The position numbers and the translations under genes were made by a program. 8,985 nt of DNA from a bacterium (GTDB lineage: Archaea; Thermoproteota; Nitrososphaeria; Nitrososphaerales; Nitrososphaeraceae), in assembly GCA_014381105.1 (NCBI GenBank), contig JACMIO010000029.1, forward strand, positions 1 through 8,985. The letters are read 5' to 3'. The notes beneath the pieces are model-generated. The model had not been told where the DNA came from, did not search any database, and saw only the letters and a list, made by a program, of their open reading frames with translations. Below are positions 5,461-8,985 of this stretch, piece by piece; the stretch's first letter is position 1; the number at the start of each line of letters is the position of its first letter.

Positions 5461-5861
5461 TTTGGATTTTCCTCATTTGTTATTTCGATACTTCTGTTTA
5501 TGTTCTTGGAAACTAGAAAACTCCACCAGTTGTCATCTACTATATTGTAATCAATTACATTAACATTAATCGTCGTTTCGTCATCGGTATCTATGAATGA
5601 AAAGTTTCCATTTTTTATTAATTTCCATCTTTCCTTTCCATTTCTATTTCTATTTATTGCTATACCCCACTCTTGATCCTCCGGAATAGAAGGCATACCA
5701 ATGTAGTCTACAATCTCTAGGATGCCTAATCTTTTTTCTTCACAGAAGAGTTTCTTGTTTATTACATTTCTCCAGATATCAACAGCTCCTATCGTTCTGT
5801 TGTTTTCATTGATGTTAATGACCCCAAAATAGACCACCTTGTTTTCTGGAACGGTTGACAT
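5457..5861 (-). CDS. Unrecognised protein, 134 aa, middle gene of the TrmB-like operon
   Basis: I do not recognise this family. The protein is hydrophilic and Asn/Ile/Asp-rich, with no signal peptide or transmembrane helix. Segments such as KVVYFGVININE, EWGIAIN, RWKLIKNGNFSFID and TTINVNVIDYNIV suggest a beta-sheet-rich fold with several surface Trp residues, including a WW pair near residue 111. There is a single Cys and no catalytic motif. The start is an ATG at 5861, 17 bases after the stop of the TrmB-like gene, with no clear Shine-Dalgarno site. The 3' end overlaps the 101-aa gene by 4 bases. A role tied to the winged-helix protein is inference from gene order alone. Confidence 0.78.
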   Translation of the reverse strand: MSTVPENKVVYFGVININENNRTIGAVDIWRNVINKKLFCEEKRLGILEIVDYIGMPSIPEDQEWGIAINRNRNGKERWKLIKNGNFSFIDTDDETTINVNVIDYNIVDDNWWSFLVSKNINRSIEITNEENPK

Positions 5862-5878
5862 TAGACAAATTATTAGTT

Positions 5879-6232
5879 CTAATTGCCATATTTAGTCCTT
5901 GCAGATTCATACATTCTTTCTATAGAAGAAGCAAGACTATCGACCTCAACATTTTTTTTGAATGCTATACCCATCTTTAGACAATGCCGACGATATGCGT
6001 TTATGACCGAAAATTTTGGATGGAATGTTTGATACATGCCAGATAGTTCTAAAATCAGTCCTTTTTCAACTAGACCATTTAGCAAATCCCCTGTCTCATT
6101 GAGGGGAAAATTTAGGTCATCTGAAATCTTTTCTAATGGAGTCTTGGCATTTTTTATCAAGTACAGGAAAATCTGCGCCTCTAAATCGGAGAGGTTAATT
6201 TTCGATATTAGGGAATCCTTGATATTTTCCAA
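5879..6232 (-). CDS. TrmB-like winged-helix transcriptional regulator (117 aa)
   Basis: The N-terminal 70 residues fit a TrmB-type winged helix: LSDLEAQIFLYLIKNAKTPL (helix 1 and turn), EKISDDLNFPLNETGDLLNGLVEKGL as the helix-turn-helix pair, then ILELSGMYQTFHP as the wing. The sequence HPKFSVINAYRRHC then leads into a helical tail that ends at 117 residues. The sugar-binding C-terminal domain of full TrmB proteins is absent, so this is a minimal regulator, probably dimeric. The start is TTG at 6232; a stop codon lies three codons upstream, so no other start is possible. An inverted repeat (6242-6258) covers the region just upstream and may be its own operator. It heads a three-gene unit with two unknown proteins. 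Specific targets cannot be read from the sequence. Confidence 0.85.
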   Translation of the reverse strand: MENIKDSLISKINLSDLEAQIFLYLIKNAKTPLEKISDDLNFPLNETGDLLNGLVEKGLILELSGMYQTFHPKFSVINAYRRHCLKMGIAFKKNVEVDSLASSIERMYESARTKYGN

Positions 6233-6241
6233 TTGGTATCA

Positions 6242-6258
6242 AATCAATACAATTGATT
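6242..6258. promoter_or_regulatory. Perfect 7-3-7 inverted repeat over the TrmB-like gene promoter (candidate operator)
   Basis: AATCAAT-ACA-ATTGATT is a perfect palindrome with a 3-base centre. It ends 10 bases upstream of the TTG start at 6232. Its AT-rich arms occupy the place of the core promoter and start site, where a bound dimer would block transcription. Autoregulation by the adjacent winged-helix protein is inference. Confidence 0.45.
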
Positions 6259-6290
6259 AATGAATGTGTCCTATTTACGTTATCAATATG

Positions 6291-6297
6291 AAAAAAA
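6291..6297 (-). terminator. T7 run downstream of the PfkB-family kinase gene
   Basis: Seven consecutive T on the minus strand lie about 67 bases beyond the kinase stop codon and before the TrmB-like gene promoter. This is a plausible archaeal U-tract terminator separating the two units. No hairpin was noted. Confidence 0.3.
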
Positions 6298-6363
6298 TAG
6301 AGTTTACAATGAATCCAGTTTCAGAATCTAACCATCTGAAGATTATTTTTTTGACAGAATTTG

Positions 6364-7260
6364 TTAAAATGTAAATATTTCTTTATATTTCTGATGTCTT
6401 TTCTTGATGTCCTCTGCCTTTACGCTGACAAGTCTCTGAATTCCATAATCCTCTATTGTGAAAGAACCCATAATGTTCCCGTATATCATTGCATTCTTCA
6501 ATGTCATAGTACCCCATTTTTCTTGCTGCGATAAGTATCCCATAAATGCGCCACCAAATGAATCTCCTGCCCCCGTAGGATCCTTTATTATTTCTGTAGG
6601 AAATGCTGGAAGAGGATAGAATTCATTGTTATGAAAAAGAAGAGATCCATTTTCTCCCTTATTTATTACTGCAAAAGATGGTCCATTGGATACTAGCAAT
6701 CGAGCACATTTTAAAGTGCTGGTCTCTTTGAACAGTAATTTGGCTTCTGATTCATTTAACATTATTCCATCTACTTTATTTATTAGCTTCATCACATCGT
6801 CTCTCTTATTGATAATCCAAAAATCCATCGTATCACAAATTACCAACTTTGGACCTGAAAATAACTTTAGTATATTCATATTTTGCACTGGGTCATTATT
6901 TGCAAGATAAACGAACTCAGAATCAATATATTCTTCTGGTACTGTAGATTGGTAATTCGCAATTACATTTAGTTCAGTCTTGTTAGTAGTTCTCTTTGCT
7001 AGATCATAATCAAAAGAGGAATCATAATGAAAAGTATTTTCGGTTTGATTGATGGTCAAACCTCTGATATCAAGACGGTCCTTTAAAAGTTGTAAATACG
7101 ACTCTGGAAAATCATGGCCTACTATCCCGATTAATGAAGTGGGAGTATAATTCGAAGCTGAAATTGAGGCAAAGGTGGCGGTGCCGCCCAACGTTCTTTC
7201 AACTGTGTGAAATGGTGTCCGCGTTGTATCTAATGCAACAGTTCCGAATATTGTTAGCAT
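6364..7260 (-). CDS. PfkB-family carbohydrate/nucleoside kinase
   Basis: A 298-aa ribokinase-fold ATP-dependent kinase. The C-terminal PfkB signature DPTGAGDSFGGAFMGYL is at 227-243, with the catalytic base Asp233 in GAGD. The N-terminal substrate-side motif GGTATFASISA is at 26-36, the nucleotide-site element MLNESEA at 167-173, and VINKGENGSLLF at 198-209. The substrate cannot be assigned: ribokinase, adenosine/cytidine kinase and other sugar kinases share these motifs. Purine-salvage genes nearby (apt, mtnP) make a nucleoside or pentose substrate attractive, but that is inference. The start is an ATG at 7260. It diverges from ubiX, with a TATA-like tract (7281-7289) about 25 bases upstream and an inverted repeat in between, so the mRNA is probably leaderless and possibly regulated there. 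Confidence 0.9.
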   Translation of the reverse strand: MLTIFGTVALDTTRTPFHTVERTLGGTATFASISASNYTPTSLIGIVGHDFPESYLQLLKDRLDIRGLTINQTENTFHYDSSFDYDLAKRTTNKTELNVIANYQSTVPEEYIDSEFVYLANNDPVQNMNILKLFSGPKLVICDTMDFWIINKRDDVMKLINKVDGIMLNESEAKLLFKETSTLKCARLLVSNGPSFAVINKGENGSLLFHNNEFYPLPAFPTEIIKDPTGAGDSFGGAFMGYLSQQEKWGTMTLKNAMIYGNIMGSFTIEDYGIQRLVSVKAEDIKKRHQKYKEIFTF

Positions 7261-7281
7261 GTTGTTCGATTGATAACAACA
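7260..7281. promoter_or_regulatory. Inverted repeat between the kinase start and the shared TATA tract
   Basis: Arms TGTTGTT (7260-7266) and AACAACA (7275-7281) are perfect reverse complements around an 8-base spacer. The repeat fills the space between the kinase start codon and the AT tract, the position expected of a repressor site acting on the kinase gene, and it abuts the ubiX core promoter. The binding protein is unknown. Confidence 0.35.
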
Positions 7282-7289
7282 ATAAATAA
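7281..7289. promoter_or_regulatory. Single TATA-like tract apparently serving both divergent genes
   Basis: AATAAATAA lies almost midway between the start codon of the minus-strand kinase (7260, about 25 bases) and that of ubiX (7312, about 27 bases). Both distances equal the archaeal TATA-to-start-site spacing, and no second TATA-like element fits in the 51-base gap. It may be read in both directions. Confidence 0.4.
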
Positions 7290-7311
7290 GTGTTCAACGT
7301 TATTTTGAATA

Positions 7312-7887
7312 TTGGTAGAGACAAGACATGACAAAATAGTAATTGGATTTTCTGGAGCATCGGGCATTATTTACGGAATAAGACTGCTTGAAATTTTGAA
7401 TTCAATCAATATCCAAACATACCTCATAATCAGTGAATGGGCAAAAAAAAATATAGAAATTGAAACCGATAAAACTTTAGAATATGTGAAATCCCTCTCT
7501 TCTGTGAATTACGATAATTTCAGATTGGACGCGTCCGTGTCAAGTGGTTCTTTCCTTCATGATGGAATGGTCATAGTACCTTGCAGCATGAAATCGCTGT
7601 CAAGCATTGCAAATGGCTACGATGATACCCTTATTTCACGCGCCGCATCTGTTACCTTAAAAGAGTCACGAAAACTAATCATAGTTCCAAGGGAAACTCC
7701 ACTTTCAAGAATTCATCTTGAAAATATGGTAAAGTTACAGGAGGCTGGTGCAATTATTCTTCCTGCCATGCCAGGATTCTATCACAAACCCTCGACGATA
7801 GAAGAAATAATCGATCACTTGGTTGGCAAGATTCTTGATCAACTAAATATAAAACATGACCTATTTAAAAGATGGAAGGATCAATAA
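7312..7887 (+). CDS. ubiX: UbiX/Pad1-family flavin prenyltransferase
   Basis: A 191-aa flavoprotein of the UbiX family, which attaches a dimethylallyl group to FMN to make prenylated FMN, the cofactor of UbiD-type decarboxylases. The FMN-binding GFSGASGIIYGIRLLEIL is at 12-29. CSMKSLSSIANGYDDTLISR (91-110), RETPLSRIHLENM (127-139) and PAMPGFYHKP (151-160) form the conserved prenyl-phosphate/FMN site. Length is normal. The start is TTG at 7312: a TGA two codons upstream rules out longer forms, and ATG 7328 is out of frame. The AT tract about 27 bases upstream implies a leaderless mRNA. No ubiD partner lies in the window. A role in quinone or other aromatic-acid decarboxylation is family knowledge, not shown here. 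Confidence 0.94.
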   Translation: MVETRHDKIVIGFSGASGIIYGIRLLEILNSINIQTYLIISEWAKKNIEIETDKTLEYVKSLSSVNYDNFRLDASVSSGSFLHDGMVIVPCSMKSLSSIANGYDDTLISRAASVTLKESRKLIIVPRETPLSRIHLENMVKLQEAGAIILPAMPGFYHKPSTIEEIIDHLVGKILDQLNIKHDLFKRWKDQ

Positions 7888-7973
7888 AATAATTGAGTTA
7901 TATTTGCAACTTAAAAGTCCAATTGGTTTTGCACAATAAAGAATCTAATGGAGATTAGGAATAATTGCAGGAC

Positions 7974-7980
7974 AAAAAAA
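7974..7980 (-). terminator. T7 run ending the KH-protein transcript
   Basis: Seven T residues on the minus strand lie about 38 bases beyond the KH gene stop codon, in the convergent gap with ubiX. Position and length fit a U-tract terminator. No comparable T-run was seen for the plus-strand ubiX transcript; TTTT at 7927-7930 is the nearest. Confidence 0.4.
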
Positions 7981-8017
7981 CGTTTGTTAGATTTAATAGT
8001 AACGTGGGTAGATAAAT

Positions 8018-8593
8018 CTAATTTTCCCAGAGTTGTAATTTTTCAATTTTTGATCTCCTTTTTGCTTGATAAAGCATCTCATAGACCGTCTTGTGAGATC
8101 TTCCGTTAATTAGTAACATTACTGCATCGGTGGCAAGCTTCGTTTCCTCATAGTTGCCAATCAATCCTATTATGTGTCCATATACTGAAATAAACGTGTT
8201 AGTTAGCTCTTCAAGATTTTTTCTTGCCTTGCCCTTCTCACCTATGATTCTGCCTTTTATACGATTAGTAGAATTACTTGAACTTGTAAAATTACGAAGA
8301 TCCAATATTTGAATCAGGGTTTCTTCATTCAAAATTCTAAATGCCCTTTCTGGAGAAAAACCGCTTGAAATTGCACTGATTATATCCCTTGCCTTTAATG
8401 CTCCATATTGATCGAAATTCTTAGATGTTGAGGTAATTGTTATTTCTCCCGTCTCACTTTCAATTTCAATGTTTACATTACATTTTTTACAAATTTCATT
8501 TTTTGTTTTTCCTTTATTTCCAATAACTACCGAAATTCGGTCTTCCGGAATATGTATTGATAAACTTAGATGATCATTATCATTTTTGTTCAA
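8018..8593 (-). CDS. KH-domain ribosome-biogenesis protein (archaeal Dim2/Pno1-Krr1 type)
   Basis: A 191-aa protein with two KH modules. KH1 carries VVIGNKGKTKNEI with GxxG at Gly25-Gly28, followed by a beta strand NIEIESETGEITI. KH2 carries RIIGEKGKARKNLEEL with GxxG at Gly118-Gly121. The C-terminal NGRSHKTVYEMLYQAKRR is characteristic of the archaeal Dim2p/eukaryotic Pno1 family, which binds the 3' end of small-subunit rRNA during maturation alongside the Nob1 nuclease. The start is TTG at 8593, preceded by GAGG (8605-8602) at 8-base spacing. The frame is open a further seven codons but has no better start, so this ribosome binding site decides it. An AT-rich tract at about 8623-8640 could be its own promoter, although DUF424 lies just upstream on the same strand. 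Confidence 0.92.
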   Translation of the reverse strand: MNKNDNDHLSLSIHIPEDRISVVIGNKGKTKNEICKKCNVNIEIESETGEITITSTSKNFDQYGALKARDIISAISSGFSPERAFRILNEETLIQILDLRNFTSSSNSTNRIKGRIIGEKGKARKNLEELTNTFISVYGHIIGLIGNYEETKLATDAVMLLINGRSHKTVYEMLYQAKRRSKIEKLQLWEN

Positions 8594-8601
8594 TAGGAAA
8601 C

Positions 8602-8605
8602 CCTC
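8602..8605 (-). promoter_or_regulatory. Ribosome binding site GAGG for the TTG start of the KH-protein gene
   Basis: GAGG on the minus strand lies 8 bases before the TTG at 8593 and can pair with the archaeal 16S rRNA 3' end. It is one of the few Shine-Dalgarno-like sites in the window and supports the non-ATG start, as well as a transcript with a real leader. Confidence 0.5.
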
Positions 8606-8622
8606 GTTAGAGATTCAATACT

Positions 8623-8640
8623 TTATTATTTATTTATTGT
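8623..8640 (-). promoter_or_regulatory. TATA-like AT tract upstream of the KH-protein gene
   Basis: The minus strand reads CAATAAATAAATAATAAA, about 30-47 bases before the KH start codon. A transcript starting about 25 bases downstream of its centre would include the GAGG site. This suggests the KH gene has its own promoter even though it follows the DUF424 gene by 61 bases. Confidence 0.4.
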
Positions 8641-8649
8641 TTGACTTTT

Positions 8650-8668
8650 GACGGTCAGTATGACTGTC
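8650..8668. repeat. Imperfect inverted repeat over the DUF424 stop codon
   Basis: GACGGTCA-GTA-TGACTGTC is an inverted repeat with 7 of 8 positions paired (8 of 8 in RNA if G-U is allowed) and a 3-base centre. It overlaps the last codons and stop codon of the DUF424 gene. It could be an RNA hairpin marking the end of that transcript or a protein site upstream of the KH promoter. Confidence 0.35.
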
Positions 8669-8985
8669 TGAATCTATATATCATCAGAAATGGAACATCT
8701 GAAAAATACTTAACACTTGATCTCTTTGCAAGATTCAATTCAATCGCCTTCTCCACTGCAGCTTTTCCGGCCAAGTTTGAAATGGACGATTTTTTTAAAT
8801 ACGATTCTATTTCGCTTTCGTCTGCTACCTTGTCCATCCAGTAATTCTTTTTTATATCAATGGTAATATCGCCATGTTGAATTTGCTTATCTATTAACGA
8901 AAGATCACATACATTTACCATGAGTGAATTCTGATATCTGATAGTTCTTAATGCGTACCTCGATGTCTGGTTCCTAGAGGTGTCA
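8655..8985 (-). CDS. DUF424-family protein, N-terminus beyond the window
   Basis: The C-terminal part ISNLAGKAAVEKAIELNLAKR...VKYFSDVPFL matches the archaeal DUF424 pattern, in which ANLVG..AVE.AIE.GL is followed by a GVPH-like turn. The middle CDLSLIDKQIQHGDITIDIKK matches CDEELLGKT...G.L.IEV. DUF424 proteins are about 95-100 aa, archaeal, uncharacterised, and often near translation genes. The first in-frame ATG (8921) would cut the first beta strand, because the upstream in-frame codons encode YALRTIRYQNSLMVN, which fits the family N-terminus. No ATG, GTG or TTG occurs in frame between 8922 and 8984, so the true start is outside the window and the gene is partial. Its function is unknown; the adjacent KH ribosome-assembly gene fits a translation-related role. 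Confidence 0.78.
   Translation of the reverse strand, partial: DTSRNQTSRYALRTIRYQNSLMVNVCDLSLIDKQIQHGDITIDIKKNYWMDKVADESEIESYLKKSSISNLAGKAAVEKAIELNLAKRSSVKYFSDVPFLMIYRFRQSY

Noticed and set aside
6036..6260. Plus-strand 74-codon frame opposite the TrmB-like gene
   Set aside because: It is a Ser/Phe-rich antisense shadow; the minus strand has a coherent winged-helix sequence.
6288..6374. Plus-strand 28-codon frame (MKKIEFTMNP...) between the TrmB-like gene and the kinase
   Set aside because: It is too short, has no clear TATA spacing, overlaps the 3' end of the kinase gene, and shows no recognisable motif.
7949..8110. Plus-strand frame of about 53 codons starting MEIRNNCRTKKRL
   Set aside because: Most of it is antisense to the 3' end of the KH gene, and it passes through the probable terminator. 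It looks like chance.
8641..8844. Plus-strand 67-codon frame opposite DUF424
   Set aside because: It is antisense to a frame with clear DUF424 resemblance and has no independent support.
1..8985. Mobile element, CRISPR array, toxin-antitoxin or defence island
   Set aside because: I saw no transposase, integrase, tandem direct repeats with spacers, or terminal inverted repeats. The partial tRNA at the left edge raises the idea of an attachment site, but no integrase or second copy of the tRNA end is present.

Overview
The window looks like chromosomal DNA of an ammonia-oxidising archaeon (Thaumarchaeota/Nitrososphaeria). The reasons are a complete archaeal-type 4-hydroxybutyryl-CoA dehydratase (key enzyme of the hydroxypropionate/hydroxybutyrate carbon-fixation cycle), archaeal L40e, an archaeal Dim2/Pno1-type KH protein, a DUF424 protein, AT-rich TATA-like core promoters close to start codons, and many TTG/GTG starts. 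The DNA is AT-rich. The many tiny zinc-finger genes hint at a soil-type lineage (Nitrososphaera/Nitrosocosmicus), but this is only a guess.

Layout. Bases 1-56 (minus) are the 5' part of tRNA-Ser(GGA), apparently interrupted by an intron at 37/38 and running off the window. From 144 to 2128 lies a run of very small metal-binding proteins: two C2H2 fingers and one C2H2-like finger, a Cys-rich 53-aa protein and ribosomal protein L40e, with the rRNA methyltransferase RlmE/FtsJ in the middle. Next are 4-hydroxybutyryl-CoA dehydratase (2207-3718, plus) and an overlapping apt-mtnP pair (3833-5165, plus) that would turn methylthioadenosine into adenine and then AMP. Convergent to these is a three-gene minus-strand unit (6232 down to 5155): a TrmB-like winged-helix protein followed by two unrecognised proteins. 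A PfkB-family kinase (minus) and UbiX flavin prenyltransferase (plus) diverge from a 51-bp promoter region. The window ends with a KH-domain ribosome-biogenesis factor and a DUF424 protein (both minus); the latter continues past the right edge.

How the genes fit together. Translation and ribosome genes (tRNA-Ser, RlmE, L40e, KH protein) are interleaved with central metabolism (carbon fixation, purine salvage, prenyl-FMN synthesis). The clearest functional unit is mtnP-apt. The least explained are the TrmB-like operon, with a 7-3-7 palindrome over its own promoter, and the cluster of single-finger miniproteins. There is no mobile element, CRISPR array, integrase or obvious horizontally acquired island, and no gene-free stretch exceeds 300 bases.
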